A stretch of 57,463 nt of DNA from Porticoccus sp. (GCA_002707685.1 PANQ01000007.1:24887-82349); one strand, 5' to 3'. Positions 36,970 to 48,302 are shown, numbered from the stretch's first letter. Notes: generated by a model from the sequence alone, not told the origin. Translations and numbers: made by a program.

Positions 36970-38664
36970 CTAGCGATGGCGGAGGTGAGAAGGTCGCATG
37001 CCACCCACCAGCAAAAACAGTGTGTATACCAGCATGCCACTGAGACAAATCAAGAGCATCCAGCCAGCACGCTGCCAACCGCCCCAGAAGAGCCACTGAT
37101 TCAGGTGAGCCGTGAACCCCAACAGCACCGTCGCCATGACCAGATTCGCACCCAGCAAGGTCAGCAAAAAGCGGCGCCAGCCGGGAGAAGGATGATAAAT
37201 ACCGAAGCGATACAGGCCCCTAAACAGCAGTCCGGCATTCAGCATGGCCGCCAACGATGTTGCCAGCGCCAACCCGACATGCCCGATGCCAAAATAGTGG
37301 TCCAGCGGCAGGGCAAACGCCAAATTGAGCACCATATTGGTTACCAGGGCAATCACCCCAATACGCACTGGGGTTTTCATATCCTGCCGGGCAAAATAAC
37401 CGGGAGCCAATACCTTGATTAGCATGAAAGCAATCAGGCCAATCGCGTACGCCTGGAGGCTGAGGACCGCCATTCCGATATCCCGCGGCGTCATCACATC
37501 ACCATAATAAAACAGGGTCGTGAGAATCGGCTCGGCCAGTATCATCAATGCCACCGCCGCTGGAATGGCAACCAGCAGCACCATACGCAGAGCCCAGTCG
37601 AGAGTGCGGCTGAATACTTCCCCGGTACGGGCAGCATGTTGCCGGGACAGGCTGGGCAAAATCACGGTGGCGATCGCAATGCCAAACACACCCAACGGAA
37701 GTTCAGACAGCCGGTCGGAGTAATACAGCCAGGAAATACTGCCCGTTGGTAGAAACGAGGCAATCACAGTATCCAGCAACAGGTTGATCTGGCTGACAGA
37801 AACGCCAAAGATTGCCGGCACCATCAGTCGAAGCACTCTGCGCACACCTTCATCCCGCCAATCCACTTTAGGGTTCGGGAGCCGGTGAATCTGAGCAAGA
37901 AATGGTAACTGAAACAGCAGTTGCACAACCCCGGCCACCAGCACGCCCCAGGCCAGTGCATAGACGGGCGCATCAAACCAGGGGGCGGCCACCAGTGCCG
38001 CGGCTATCAGGGTGAGATTTAACAGTACCGGCGTGAAAGCGGGCACGGCAAAACGGTCGTAACTGTTGAGAATTGCCCCGGCCAGGCCTGTCAGGGATAT
38101 CAACATCAAGTAGGGGAAAGTGATCCGCAGCATACTGCTGGCAGCGTCAAACTTGTCCGGGTAATCGAGCCAGAAACCAAAGGCGAACAGTGCAGTGACT
38201 AACGGCGAAGCAATGACCACCAGAATGGTGAGCACAATCAGCGATGAACCCAGCACGCCAGCCACGCTATCCAGTAAAGCCTTGACCGCTGCCGGGGTGC
38301 CTTTTTCGCGATACTCACCCAGTACTGGCACAAATGCCTGGGCAAATGCTCCCTCGGCAAACAGTCGTCGAAAGAAATTCGGAATTTTAAAGGCGACAAA
38401 GAAGGCATCGGCCAGCGCATCGGCACCGATGACCCTGGCAAACACCATATCCCGCAGCAAGCCAAGCACCCGGGAGAGCATCGTCATACTGCCGACCACA
38501 CTACTGGAGCGCAGCAGGCCAGGCGCTACGGGGGGTTCGGCGGCTTTGTGCTCGGAAGGATTTGAATCGTCTGAATTCTGTGGTTGCAAACCGGCATTGT
38601 CCCGACAATAGCTAAACGCAAGGGGCAAATCATAGTGATTTTGGTGACGGGATGATAGCGGCAT
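36970..38664 (-). CDS. murJ: Lipid II flippase MurJ
   Basis: MOP-family transporter with about 14 transmembrane helices that moves lipid II across the inner membrane. Signature blocks: SRVLGLLRDMVFARVIGA, FKIPNFFRRLFAEGAFAQAFVPVL and the central Arg residues. The start is uncertain: ATG 38662-38664 gives 564 residues with a polar 50-residue N-tail, longer than usual, and no clear ribosome site. The true start may be further in, for example a TTG near residue 25. First gene of the murJ-ribF-ileS-lspA-fkpB-ispH run, divergent from rpsT. Confidence 0.92.
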   Translation of the reverse strand: MPLSSRHQNHYDLPLAFSYCRDNAGLQPQNSDDSNPSEHKAAEPPVAPGLLRSSSVVGSMTMLSRVLGLLRDMVFARVIGADALADAFFVAFKIPNFFRRLFAEGAFAQAFVPVLGEYREKGTPAAVKALLDSVAGVLGSSLIVLTILVVIASPLVTALFAFGFWLDYPDKFDAASSMLRITFPYLMLISLTGLAGAILNSYDRFAVPAFTPVLLNLTLIAAALVAAPWFDAPVYALAWGVLVAGVVQLLFQLPFLAQIHRLPNPKVDWRDEGVRRVLRLMVPAIFGVSVSQINLLLDTVIASFLPTGSISWLYYSDRLSELPLGVFGIAIATVILPSLSRQHAARTGEVFSRTLDWALRMVLLVAIPAAVALMILAEPILTTLFYYGDVMTPRDIGMAVLSLQAYAIGLIAFMLIKVLAPGYFARQDMKTPVRIGVIALVTNMVLNLAFALPLDHYFGIGHVGLALATSLAAMLNAGLLFRGLYRFGIYHPSPGWRRFLLTLLGANLVMATVLLGFTAHLNQWLFWGGWQRAGWMLLICLSGMLVYTLFLLVGGMRPSHLRHR

Positions 38665-38796
38665 TGCTGATTGGCAAGGCCCGGACAACCAGCTTCAACA
38701 ACCGGGATCGACTGCTGGGTATCGCGCCTGAATACGCCGACACATGCCCAGCAACCAAACTAAACGCAATTTGCGGATTTTGTGGGCTTTGGCCTG

Positions 38797-38825
38797 TTGA
38801 TAAGCCGTCCCAAAACCTGTATATT
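38797..38825 (+). promoter_or_regulatory. Putative sigma-70 promoter of rpsT
   Basis: TTGATA, 17-base spacer, TATATT, near consensus. It would start RNA about 35 bases before the rpsT GTG. Confidence 0.7.
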
Positions 38826-38868
38826 TCCGCGCCTTGAATCAAGACTCACGATTGAGAGGAGCACCCAG

Positions 38869-39138
38869 GTGGCCAATACACCCCAAGCACGCAAACGCGC
38901 ACGTCAGAATGAACAGCGTCGCCAGCACAATGCCGGCCTGCGTTCTATGGTACGCACCTATATCAAGAAAACCTACGCCGCCATTGCAACCGGCGAAGTG
39001 ACCACGGCGACTGCCGCCTACAACTCTGCAGTGCCCGTCATTGACCGGATGGCCGACAAAGGTATTATTCACAAAAACAAGGCTGCCCGTCACAAGAGCA
39101 GACTGAACGCCCAATTGAAGGCAATGGCTGCCAGCTAA
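38869..39138 (+). CDS. rpsT: 30S ribosomal protein S20
   Basis: 89 residues, strongly basic: [20 protein letters not shown]...[13 protein letters not shown]...[19 protein letters not shown]. Binds 16S rRNA early in 30S assembly. The start is GTG (38869-38871) with a strong GAGAGGAG seven bases before it. E. coli rpsT also uses a non-AUG start (UUG) that takes part in autoregulation, so the GTG may matter in the same way. Followed by a shared terminator; divergent from murJ. Confidence 0.97.
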   Translation: MANTPQARKRARQNEQRRQHNAGLRSMVRTYIKKTYAAIATGEVTTATAAYNSAVPVIDRMADKGIIHKNKAARHKSRLNAQLKAMAAS

Positions 39139-39156
39139 AGGTTTACAGTTGCCATC

Positions 39157-39186
39157 AAAAAAAACCGGCCGATGGCCGGTTTTTTT
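39157..39186. terminator. Bidirectional terminator rpsT / ATP-grasp gene
   Basis: ACCGGCC-GAT-GGCCGGT (39164-39180) with eight A before and seven T after, between convergent rpsT and the RimK-like gene. Confidence 0.9.
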
Positions 39187-39226
39187 ATGGCTGACCGCTA
39201 ATCGGCGATCAATAATTAATCATTTT

Positions 39227-40687
39227 CTAGCGACCTTTCAGCTCCAGACGCCGGGCCATTTCCGCCATTACCAGCATATAAAGCTCATCCCCGAGATAGA
39301 CGTCCTCTACCTTGTAGTCAATGTTGGGGTTATCGTTGATTTCAATTACGTAGGCCTGCTTGCCCTGATGTTTGATATCGACGCCATATAAACCACTACC
39401 GATCACCCTGGCTGCACGCAATGCGGCATCCAGCACCTCTCTCGGCACTTCGTAGGTTGGCAGGGTTTCAAAACCACCTGAATTAAAACGTTTGCTGCCA
39501 TGATTGTAGATTTGCCAGTGATTGCGAGCCATGTAGTAACGGCAAGCATACAAAGGCCGATAGTTGAATACCCCGATGCGCCAATCAAAATCGGTATAGA
39601 GATACTCCTGGACCAATACCAACGCAGTGGTTTTCAACAACTCAGCGAGATGCGCCGACAACTCCTCGCGGTTAGCAGCTTTGAATACGCCTTTGGAAAA
39701 TGAACCTTCGGGTATTTTTAACACCACGGGGTAGCCAAATTCCTTTTCAATGGCATCCAGGTCGTCTGGGGTGTGCGTGGAAAACACTTGGGTTTTGAGG
39801 GCGGGGACACTATTGTAGGTAAAGGCATCCTGTAAAAACACCTTGTTACAACAACGCAAAATGGAGGTAGGATCATCGATTACTACCATCCCCTCTATCT
39901 CCGCCTTCCTGGCAAAGCGGAAGGTATGATGGTCGATAGCGGTGGTCTCACGAATAAACAGGCCGTCATATTCGCCAAGGCGCGGGTAATCCCTGGCAGT
40001 GATTAACTCCGCATTGATATTACACTTGGCGGCAGCCTTGATAAAACGGCTCAGGGCTTCCTTGTTACTGGGAGGCATGATCTCCTTGGGATCCACCAGC
40101 ACACCCAGCTCCCAGCGATAGGATTTCTTCTTTTTCGGGCTCTGCCAGCGTTTTTCGTTAAATTTGAGCATCGCTTCCAAAAATTTCGGACGCTCCGCTT
40201 TTGGCAATTTACCCAAGGAGATGGCAACAATACTTTTTACTTGCCAGCCACCAGACCAGAACAACACAACTTTCAGCATGGGGGCCGGATACACAGAAAA
40301 CAGTCGCTGTCCGAAGCGGGAAAAACCGGGGTCTGATGCAACCCCAAAATTCACATAAAACGTTTTTTTCTCCCCTTCTCCTCCCGTATTGGAACCGGAT
40401 AACAGCAGCTCACCCGTGATACGCGACATGTACAACAACTTACTGCGCAGATCGTTGATTGTGTTCACAGAAGGCATCACCCGATGCCCCCGGGCCTCCG
40501 CCAGCAGGGAACAATAGTATCCCCTACTCAAATACTTTCCACTGTCACACAGGTTGATCAGGCTGAGCTTTTTCTCGCCTTTTTTCGGGTGATCCTCCAG
40601 ATATTGTGCAAAACTGATGGCCCGGTCATCGAAGCCAAAGCCGTTGATGTCCTCGAGATCGTCCACCACCAGCAAAAGATTGGACAT
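39227..40687 (-). CDS. RimK-like ATP-grasp protein with RLAN-type N-terminal domain
   Basis: 486 residues. The N-terminal ~200 residues (SNLLLVVDDLEDINGF...) match the pattern of RLAN domains that precede RimK-type ATP-grasp domains. The C-terminal half is the ATP-grasp: FIRETTAIDHHTFRFARKAE, then VVLKIPEGSFSKGVFKA (nucleotide loop) and the metal motif YVIEINDNPNID. RimK enzymes add glutamate to proteins or cofactors; what this subgroup ligates is unknown. In other genomes RLAN genes often lie beside a glutamate-cysteine ligase-like or GNAT gene; here neither is a neighbour. Ends at the shared terminator; the ptsP stop is about 127 bases upstream of its start. Confidence 0.85.
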   Translation of the reverse strand: MSNLLLVVDDLEDINGFGFDDRAISFAQYLEDHPKKGEKKLSLINLCDSGKYLSRGYYCSLLAEARGHRVMPSVNTINDLRSKLLYMSRITGELLLSGSNTGGEGEKKTFYVNFGVASDPGFSRFGQRLFSVYPAPMLKVVLFWSGGWQVKSIVAISLGKLPKAERPKFLEAMLKFNEKRWQSPKKKKSYRWELGVLVDPKEIMPPSNKEALSRFIKAAAKCNINAELITARDYPRLGEYDGLFIRETTAIDHHTFRFARKAEIEGMVVIDDPTSILRCCNKVFLQDAFTYNSVPALKTQVFSTHTPDDLDAIEKEFGYPVVLKIPEGSFSKGVFKAANREELSAHLAELLKTTALVLVQEYLYTDFDWRIGVFNYRPLYACRYYMARNHWQIYNHGSKRFNSGGFETLPTYEVPREVLDAALRAARVIGSGLYGVDIKHQGKQAYVIEINDNPNIDYKVEDVYLGDELYMLVMAEMARRLELKGR

Positions 40688-40814
40688 AAATTGTTTACTC
40701 TGTCTGTATTGTCAGCAAATATAGAGAGACGTTCCCAGGCTACCGGATCCCGGCAACCTGCCGGTTCATCAGATCTACCCTGTTAACCAACTGAAGAAAC
40801 CCACTGTCACGCCG

Positions 40815-43055
40815 CTATTTAAACAGCTCATCAAGACCGAGGTTATCGAGTTCGAGGCGCACCAATTTCCGTATATCAGCGGGATAGTGGCATATCAGCG
40901 AATCGTGCGCCAGACGCTCGGCGGTAGCAATAGGCAGCGTACGAATCAACCACTTCATCTGGGGTAATTTAGCGGCACTCATACTGAGCGTACGCATGCC
41001 GAGGCCGAGCAACAGGACCACTGCCACCGGATCCGAAGCCATCTCACCACAGAGACTGACCGGGATCCCAGCATCTTTGGCCAGCTTGAGAATGCGCTGA
41101 ATCTCGAGCAGCACAGCGGGGTGCACATGGTCATAACGGGCTGACACCCGGGGGTTGTCACGATCCAGCGCCAGCAGATACTGGCTGAGGTCATTGGAAC
41201 CGATGGAAATAAAATCGATCTTTCCGGCCCAGAACGGGATTTGGGAAATAGCCGCCGGGACCTCCACCATAACGCCCAAATCGGGCCTGGTAACAGCGTA
41301 GCCCTCCGCTGTCAGCTGTTCCATGGCATCAAGAAAAATCTCGGAAAAGTCGTCGAGTTCACTGGTGGAGCTGACCATTGGTAACAGAATTCGCAGATTG
41401 TCCATGCCCTCTGCTGCGCGCATCATGGCACGCACCTGAGTCATCAGTAACTGGCTGTTATCCAGGGTGAAGCGTACTCCACGCCAGCCCAGAGCCGGAT
41501 TTTTTTCGTTGTCGACCGGGAAATAGGGCAATTGCTTGTCTCCACCAACATCCAGGGTCCGCATATGAACCGGTTTGCCTTTGTAAGCTTCCAGGACCTG
41601 CCGATAGACTCCGATCTGCTCTTCCTCGGAGGGGAAGCTATCGTGCACCATGAAAGGGATTTCTGTGCGGTACAGGCCCACACCCTGGGCGCCACTCAAG
41701 AGTCCCGGAGAGATATCTGCCAACAGCCCGGTATTGGTATAAAGGGTCACGGCAATACCATCCGGACTCACAGCGGGCAAATCGCGCATTTTTTCCAACT
41801 GTTTCATCAGGGCGCGGCGATCATTCACCAAGCGCTGATACTCTGCCAGAACCGCATCACCGGGATTGAGCAGTACCTGACCATTGTTCCCGTCAACAAT
41901 AATTTGGGCGTCATCAACCAGCCGACGCAACCGGCCGGTGCCCATGACAGCAGGAATACCGAGCGCATTGGCAAGCACGGCTGTATGTGACAGACCTGAG
42001 CCGTCAAAACAGACCAGCCCCACCAATTTGTCACTGGGGATCAGGGCAATATCGGAAACACTTACCTGAAAACCCACCAATACGATGTTCGTATCGGGGG
42101 GAATGGCCACAGGCTTGATCCCCCGCCAGGCGTTGAACAACTTGTTACCCAGATGGTGAATATCTTCGTGACGGGCTTTCAGATAAGGGTCATCCATCTC
42201 CAGAAACAATTCGGCAAAATGCTGCACTGCCTTACGTAGCGATCCCGGCAACCAGTTGCCGCCACGAATGCCCTTCTCTACATAAGAGCAGAATGCCGGA
42301 TCCTCCAGCAGCATGTTGTAGGCGCTGAAAATACCGGCGACACTGCCGGATATCTCTTTGCCGAGGGACGTCTGCTCGTGATCAATTTGTGCCCGCACCA
42401 CGGCAAGCAGTTTCTGCCAGTCCTCCACGGCACCGGGAATATCTTCACAGGGCGCATCGAGCACAGAGTACAGTTCGCCGTGATCGCTTATTTTGATATG
42501 ACCGATACCGATACCGGGTGCACCCTTGACACCAGACACCCGCTCGTTGAGGCCAATCATATCGCCCTGAGCAAGCGGACTGGTACCCAGCAACAATGCC
42601 AAATGGGCTGCCAACGTCACTAAAAAGCCCTGCTCTTCCTCAGATAGCTCGCGAATTTCACGCCCCTGAACCACCAGAACACCAATGACTTTGCCAGCAT
42701 GCACGATAGGCACACCACAAAAACTGTGGAACTGCTCTTCCCGTGTCTCTGCGACATAACAATATGAGGGGTGTACTGTGCCATCGGCCAGATTGACCGG
42801 ATGACGACTGGTGGCGACCAGCCCCACCAGCCCTGTGCCAGGCGGCAACTTGACGTTGCGTACGGCTTTTGCGGCCAGACCGTGGGACGCCAGTAACAGC
42901 ATTTCTCGCTGATCATTCGCCAGGTAGAGGCTGCACACATCCACCGCCATGGTCTGACTGATAGACTCAACGATCAGGTTAACCTGATCAATAGGTGTAT
43001 CAGCCGTCGCCACGGTCTGGACAATACGAGCTAACTCATGAACAACACTTTTCAT
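40815..43055 (-). CDS. ptsP: Nitrogen PTS enzyme I (EI-Ntr), PtsP
   Basis: 746 residues. N-terminal GAF sensor (about 5-160), then the PTS enzyme I module. The phosphohistidine swivel domain has GSGLSHTAVLANALGIPAVMG with the active His, and the PEP-binding barrel has RTEIPFM, DVGGDKQLPY, GSNDLSQYLLALDRDNP and VSLCGEMASDP. It takes phosphate from PEP and passes it to NPr and EIIA-Ntr, linking nitrogen, potassium and envelope regulation. In many relatives rppH is directly upstream; here the upstream region is a 241-base divergent gap before an oxygenase gene. Confidence 0.95.
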   Translation of the reverse strand: MKSVVHELARIVQTVATADTPIDQVNLIVESISQTMAVDVCSLYLANDQREMLLLASHGLAAKAVRNVKLPPGTGLVGLVATSRHPVNLADGTVHPSYCYVAETREEQFHSFCGVPIVHAGKVIGVLVVQGREIRELSEEEQGFLVTLAAHLALLLGTSPLAQGDMIGLNERVSGVKGAPGIGIGHIKISDHGELYSVLDAPCEDIPGAVEDWQKLLAVVRAQIDHEQTSLGKEISGSVAGIFSAYNMLLEDPAFCSYVEKGIRGGNWLPGSLRKAVQHFAELFLEMDDPYLKARHEDIHHLGNKLFNAWRGIKPVAIPPDTNIVLVGFQVSVSDIALIPSDKLVGLVCFDGSGLSHTAVLANALGIPAVMGTGRLRRLVDDAQIIVDGNNGQVLLNPGDAVLAEYQRLVNDRRALMKQLEKMRDLPAVSPDGIAVTLYTNTGLLADISPGLLSGAQGVGLYRTEIPFMVHDSFPSEEEQIGVYRQVLEAYKGKPVHMRTLDVGGDKQLPYFPVDNEKNPALGWRGVRFTLDNSQLLMTQVRAMMRAAEGMDNLRILLPMVSSTSELDDFSEIFLDAMEQLTAEGYAVTRPDLGVMVEVPAAISQIPFWAGKIDFISIGSNDLSQYLLALDRDNPRVSARYDHVHPAVLLEIQRILKLAKDAGIPVSLCGEMASDPVAVVLLLGLGMRTLSMSAAKLPQMKWLIRTLPIATAERLAHDSLICHYPADIRKLVRLELDNLGLDELFK

Positions 43056-43296
43056 AGCAATAATTGTTAACCATCAACATCCAATGGAAAAAACCTTTCA
43101 GACTACCGTTCTATCCAACAACACTCACTTCGCTATTTAAGAGGATTGCAAAAAAACCACAAGGGGTATTTATCACGACTGCCTGCCCACAAGTGCCACA
43201 ATATCTGCAAAATCAGCGTGAAGAAAACCTCGAACCCATTTACAGCAATCCACCTTAGATCCGATAATCGCACACCTCAATCCGGTTAGCACCAAC

Positions 43297-43965
43297 ATGA
43301 CATCCATCTCTTTCGACACCTCTGACGAACAGGAAGTCGAAAATCTTCTGTTTTCACAGATTGCCAGTGATCTCAAAGGGAAAGGCTACGCGGTTATTCC
43401 CAACGCACTGCCCGGACTATTGTCGGAAGAACTGTTTGGCCAGATACAATCGCTTCACAGCGATGACTTCAGCGAAGCAGGCGTGGGCCGAAATTGTGAT
43501 CAAACCCTGAACCGATTTGTCCGACGGGATGCCATCCGCTGGATTGCAGGGGCAACCCTACCGGAGCAGCGTTGGCTGGAGTGGAGCGGTCGACTACAGA
43601 TTTATCTCAATCGGCACCTTTTTCTTGGCTTATTCTCTTACGAGAGCCATTTTTCACATTACCGTCCAGGGGATTTTTATCGCAAACATCTGGATGCCTT
43701 TCGGGGTCAGACCAATCGTCGACTCTCTACCGTGGCTTACCTGAATCCCGGCTGGATGCCAGACGATGGAGGTGAACTGATTCTGTTCGGTGAAATGGGT
43801 GAACCGGAAATCCTCCGGGTAACCCCGGCTTACGGCACGCTGGCCATCTTCCTGAGTGAAGTATTTCCCCACGAAGTTTTGCCCACCAACCGACACCGCT
43901 ACAGCATCGCTGGTTGGTTTAGGGTCAACGGATCTGTCAATGATCGGCTCGACCCCCCGGCCTAG
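43297..43965 (+). CDS. 2-Oxoglutarate/Fe(II)-dependent oxygenase (prolyl-4-hydroxylase-like)
   Basis: 222 residues. The double-stranded beta-helix core carries the iron ligands HLD (in YRKHLDAFRG), a second His in FPHEVLPT, and the 2-oxoglutarate Arg in RYSIAGWFR. The pattern FSHYRPGDFYRKHLDAF...RLSTVAYLNPGW...GGELILF fits the SM-20/PHD-like proteins. A Pseudomonas relative (PPHD) hydroxylates elongation factor Tu; a similar role here is an inference. It lies head-to-head with ptsP and ends 18 bases from the convergent proB stop. Confidence 0.85.
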   Translation: MTSISFDTSDEQEVENLLFSQIASDLKGKGYAVIPNALPGLLSEELFGQIQSLHSDDFSEAGVGRNCDQTLNRFVRRDAIRWIAGATLPEQRWLEWSGRLQIYLNRHLFLGLFSYESHFSHYRPGDFYRKHLDAFRGQTNRRLSTVAYLNPGWMPDDGGELILFGEMGEPEILRVTPAYGTLAIFLSEVFPHEVLPTNRHRYSIAGWFRVNGSVNDRLDPPA

Positions 43966-43983
43966 CCCTACGGGAAAGGCGGA

Positions 43984-45105
43984 CTAGATCAAAACCAGAT
44001 TGTCCCGGTGAATCACTTCTTTATCATCACAATAACCGAGGATATCGAGAATTCTGTCACTGCTCTTGCCAATAATCAGACGACTCTCGGCAGCACTGTA
44101 GTTGACCAGACCGCGGGCAACCTCATTCCCGGCCAAGTCAACACAGCGTACCAGATCACCTCGATGGAAATCCCCAACGACCGCTTTCACTCCGACCGGC
44201 AATAGACTCTTACCCTGCTCGCGCAGCGCCCGGCAGGCACCCTCGTCCAGCGTCAGTGACCCACGCACTTGCAGCCGGCCGGCCAACCACTGCTTGCGGG
44301 CAGCTATCGGCATCTGTTCTGCCAACAGCAGCGTTCCAAGATCTTCCGCCTTTGCCAGTCTGGTGAGCACCTGCTCGTTGCGACCACCAACAATCACTGT
44401 GCTCGCTCCCGAACGGGCGGCCAGACGGGCGGCACGCAATTTGGTAATCATGCCCCCCCGGCCCAACGCACCGCCTTCGCTGGCCAGTTTGTCCAGTGCG
44501 GGATCACCTGCCCGGCCCGAGGAAACCAGCCGGGCCTTTGGAGAGGTTCTCGGGTCGGCATCATAAAGTCCATGCTGATCAGTGAGAATCACCAGCAAAT
44601 CCGCATCGATGAGGTTGGCCACCACCGCCGCCAGCGTGTCATTGTCACCAAAACGAATTTCATCGGTAACCACCGTATCGTTTTCGTTAATGATCGGCAC
44701 CACCCCCAATCCGATCAATGTCTGTAATGTATTGCGGGCATTGAGGTACCGCTCGCGGTTCGACAAATCATCGTGATCGAGCAGCACCTGTGCAGTGTGG
44801 CGGTTGAATTGTTGAAACTGGAATTCATAGGCCTGCACCAGGCCCATCTGGCCTACGGCTGCCGCTGCCTGCAACTCGTGAACAGCCGATGGCCGCTTCC
44901 GCCAGCCAAGTCGAGACATACCCTCGGCAACAGCCCCGGAAGAGACCATCACCACTTCAATGTCCTGCTCGAGTAATTCTGCCACCTGGGCCACCCAGGC
45001 ACCGATAGATTCCCGATCGAGACCACGACCATCGGCAGTCAACAGGGCACTGCCTATTTTTACGACCCAGCGGCGGGCATTGCGGACAATTGTTCTATCG
45101 TTCAT
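43984..45105 (-). CDS. proB: Glutamate 5-kinase
   Basis: First step of proline synthesis: phosphorylates glutamate to gamma-glutamyl phosphate. 373 residues. Amino-acid kinase domain (about 8-260) with [29 protein letters not shown] and the block [25 protein letters not shown]-terminal PUA domain (about 280-365), as in proteobacterial ProB. About 72 bases after obgE, same strand: the rplU-rpmA-obgE-proB order is conserved. Confidence 0.96.
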   Translation of the reverse strand: MNDRTIVRNARRWVVKIGSALLTADGRGLDRESIGAWVAQVAELLEQDIEVVMVSSGAVAEGMSRLGWRKRPSAVHELQAAAAVGQMGLVQAYEFQFQQFNRHTAQVLLDHDDLSNRERYLNARNTLQTLIGLGVVPIINENDTVVTDEIRFGDNDTLAAVVANLIDADLLVILTDQHGLYDADPRTSPKARLVSSGRAGDPALDKLASEGGALGRGGMITKLRAARLAARSGASTVIVGGRNEQVLTRLAKAEDLGTLLLAEQMPIAARKQWLAGRLQVRGSLTLDEGACRALREQGKSLLPVGVKAVVGDFHRGDLVRCVDLAGNEVARGLVNYSAAESRLIIGKSSDRILDILGYCDDKEVIHRDNLVLI

Positions 45106-45177
45106 GGCTGGTCTGCTGTCTGGTGGTCCGAATCCTGGTTGAGAGTGGCTGATTTCCGGGACTGAATCGACAACGAT

Positions 45178-46392
<1,215 letters not shown>

Positions 46393-46457
46393 TTAAATAG
46401 TACGCCACCGGCAGCACGAACACATACAATCCACTCGATATTCAAATATTCAAACAC

Positions 46458-46484
46458 AAAAAAGCCCCGCCTGGGCGGGGCTTT
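46458..46484 (-). terminator. Terminator after rplU-rpmA
   Basis: AAAGCCCCGCC-TG-GGCGGGGCTTT, an 11-bp stem (46461-46484); on the minus strand the T run continues. It lies about 16 bases after the rpmA stop. Confidence 0.85.
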
Positions 46485-46499
46485 GCGATAAAGCCAGCC

Positions 46500-46757
46500 T
46501 CAGGCGGTTAGAATATTCACATACTTGCGATTATTGGGACCTTTCACTGTGAACTGTACTTCACCGTCTGCTGTAGCAAAAATGGTGTGGTCGCGACCAA
46601 TGCCAACATTGTTGCCCGCATGGAACCGGGTACCGCGCTGACGAATAATAATATTGCCCGCTGTGACCTGTTCACCACCGAAACGCTTGACACCCAGTCG
46701 TTTACTTTCGGAATCGCGCCCGTTACGGGTACTACCACCAGCTTTTTTGTGAGCCAT
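46500..46757 (-). CDS. rpmA: 50S ribosomal protein L27
   Basis: 85 residues starting [21 protein letters not shown], typical L27 without a removable N-terminal extension. The N-terminus reaches the peptidyl-transferase centre. [20 protein letters not shown] is the conserved core. 19 bases after rplU, one operon. Confidence 0.97.
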   Translation of the reverse strand: MAHKKAGGSTRNGRDSESKRLGVKRFGGEQVTAGNIIIRQRGTRFHAGNNVGIGRDHTIFATADGEVQFTVKGPNNRKYVNILTA

Positions 46758-46776
46758 GACGTTCTCCTATCTGATC

Positions 46777-47091
46777 TTAACCGGCACTGATGCCCGTGAT
46801 TTTCACTTCGGTGTACCACTGACGGTGGCCCATTTGCTTCCGGTGATGCTTGCGGCGGCGGAACTTGATGATTTGCACCTTGTCCGCACGACCATGACTA
46901 AGCACTTCACCGGTCACCTTGGCACCTTCAAGCAACGGCGCACCAATCTTGAAATTTTCACCATCGGCAACCATCAGCACTTCATTGAAGTCAATATTGC
47001 CACCGGTGGGGACTTCCAGCTTTTCGAGGCGCAGGTATTCGCCTTCCTTCACCCGGTGCTGTTTGCCACCACTCTTTATAACTGCGTACAT
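46777..47091 (-). CDS. rplU: 50S ribosomal protein L21
   Basis: 104 residues. [14 protein letters not shown]...GEYLRLEKL at the start and [22 protein letters not shown] near the end are the L21 signature. Binds 23S rRNA. First gene of rplU-rpmA, divergent from ispB. Confidence 0.97.
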   Translation of the reverse strand: MYAVIKSGGKQHRVKEGEYLRLEKLEVPTGGNIDFNEVLMVADGENFKIGAPLLEGAKVTGEVLSHGRADKVQIIKFRRRKHHRKQMGHRQWYTEVKITGISAG

Positions 47092-47169
47092 AATATGCTC
47101 CGTATTCGCTCATGCCAGTTCGAAGCCTGCAGGAACGATTTCCTCAAGGCCGGTTTTGCGAGGGGCAGG

Positions 47170-47198
47170 ATTTTAAGGGAAAGACCCTGTTACCGCAA
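47170..47198 (-). promoter_or_regulatory. Putative promoter of rplU-rpmA
   Basis: TTGCGG (minus, 47198-47193), 17-base spacer, TAAAAT (47175-47170); RNA would start about 70 bases before rplU. Confidence 0.6.
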
Positions 47199-47238
47199 GG
47201 AAATATTCCATTGTACAGGTGATGTCAGCACCGGAAAC

Positions 47239-47267
47239 TTGACAGTGACAGAGGCCCTCTCTAGGAT
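47239..47267 (+). promoter_or_regulatory. Putative promoter of ispB
   Basis: TTGACA (perfect), 17-base spacer, TAGGAT. About 70 bases before the ispB ATG, divergent from the rplU promoter. Confidence 0.65.
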
Positions 47268-47339
47268 GCGACGCGCCTATCGTACAAGTCCCGCGTGCAT
47301 TGGCTGTTTACACCTATCGTTGCTGGCCAGGGTTACGGC

Positions 47340-48302
47340 ATGTTGCCATTCCATAAGGTAGTTAAATCCGAATTTGAACAGGTGAATGAGCTGATCATTC
47401 GCCAGCTGCACTCTGACGTCGGGTTAGTGGAAAATATTGGCCAATACATCGTCGACGCGGGCGGCAAACGACTTCGCCCACTACTGGTGTTACTCATTGC
47501 GAAGAGCTTTGGCTACCGGGGGACACAACACATCTCACTGGCCGCCATTATCGAGTTCATTCACACCGCCACGCTACTGCACGACGATGTGGTGGACACC
47601 TCCAGCCTGCGACGTGGAAGAGCCACAGCCAATGCGCGGTTCGGCAATGCTCCCAGTGTGCTTGTCGGAGACTTCCTCTATTCCCGGGCGTTCCAGATGC
47701 TGGTTGCCATCGATAGCATGGCGATCATGCGAATCATCGCCGATACCACCAATATCATCTCCGAAGGTGAAGTGCAGCAACTAATCAATGCTGGCAACCC
47801 CGATACATCCGAAGCGGCCTACCTCAATGTCATTCACAAGAAAACAGCTCAACTCTTCGAGGCGGCGGCGCAAACTGGCGCCATCCTGGCAGGGGCGTCG
47901 GCCACCCAGGAAGAAGCAGCAAAACATTACGGTTATCATCTTGGAATGGCATTTCAGCTGGTAGATGACGTGCTCGACTACAGTGGTCAGGCGGACGAAC
48001 TTGGCAAAAATATCGGTGATGACCTCGCGGAGGGCAAACCGACACTGCCTCTGATTTGCGCTATGCAGAGGGGGACGCCAGCGCAGGCCGCGATGATTCG
48101 GTCAGCCATTGAGAAAGGTGCCCTGGAACAGCTCGACCAGATTAGTGATGCCATCCATTCGACTGGCGCACTCGACTATACACTCACTTGTGCAGCTCAT
48201 CATGCAGAACAGGCGAGAGCCTGCCTGGCAGATTTTACAGACTCACCGGAACACCGGGCATTGGCAGAACTCACAGAGTTTGCCCTCCAACGAAAATGCT
48301 GA
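47340..48302 (+). CDS. ispB: Octaprenyl diphosphate synthase
   Basis: Trans-prenyltransferase that makes the C40 (or similar) side chain of ubiquinone. 320 residues from ATG 47340 (AGGG eight bases upstream). First Asp-rich motif LLHDDVVDTSSLRRGR (near 84), second QLVDDVLDYSG (near 210). GGKRLRPLLVLL is the substrate motif. Chain length (C40 versus C45) cannot be read by eye. Divergent from rplU. Confidence 0.94.
   Translation: MLPFHKVVKSEFEQVNELIIRQLHSDVGLVENIGQYIVDAGGKRLRPLLVLLIAKSFGYRGTQHISLAAIIEFIHTATLLHDDVVDTSSLRRGRATANARFGNAPSVLVGDFLYSRAFQMLVAIDSMAIMRIIADTTNIISEGEVQQLINAGNPDTSEAAYLNVIHKKTAQLFEAAAQTGAILAGASATQEEAAKHYGYHLGMAFQLVDDVLDYSGQADELGKNIGDDLAEGKPTLPLICAMQRGTPAQAAMIRSAIEKGALEQLDQISDAIHSTGALDYTLTCAAHHAEQARACLADFTDSPEHRALAELTEFALQRKC

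Noticed and set aside
36884..37096. N-terminal extension of RibF by 71 residues
   Set aside because: It overlaps the end of murJ in another frame and lacks any RibF motif.
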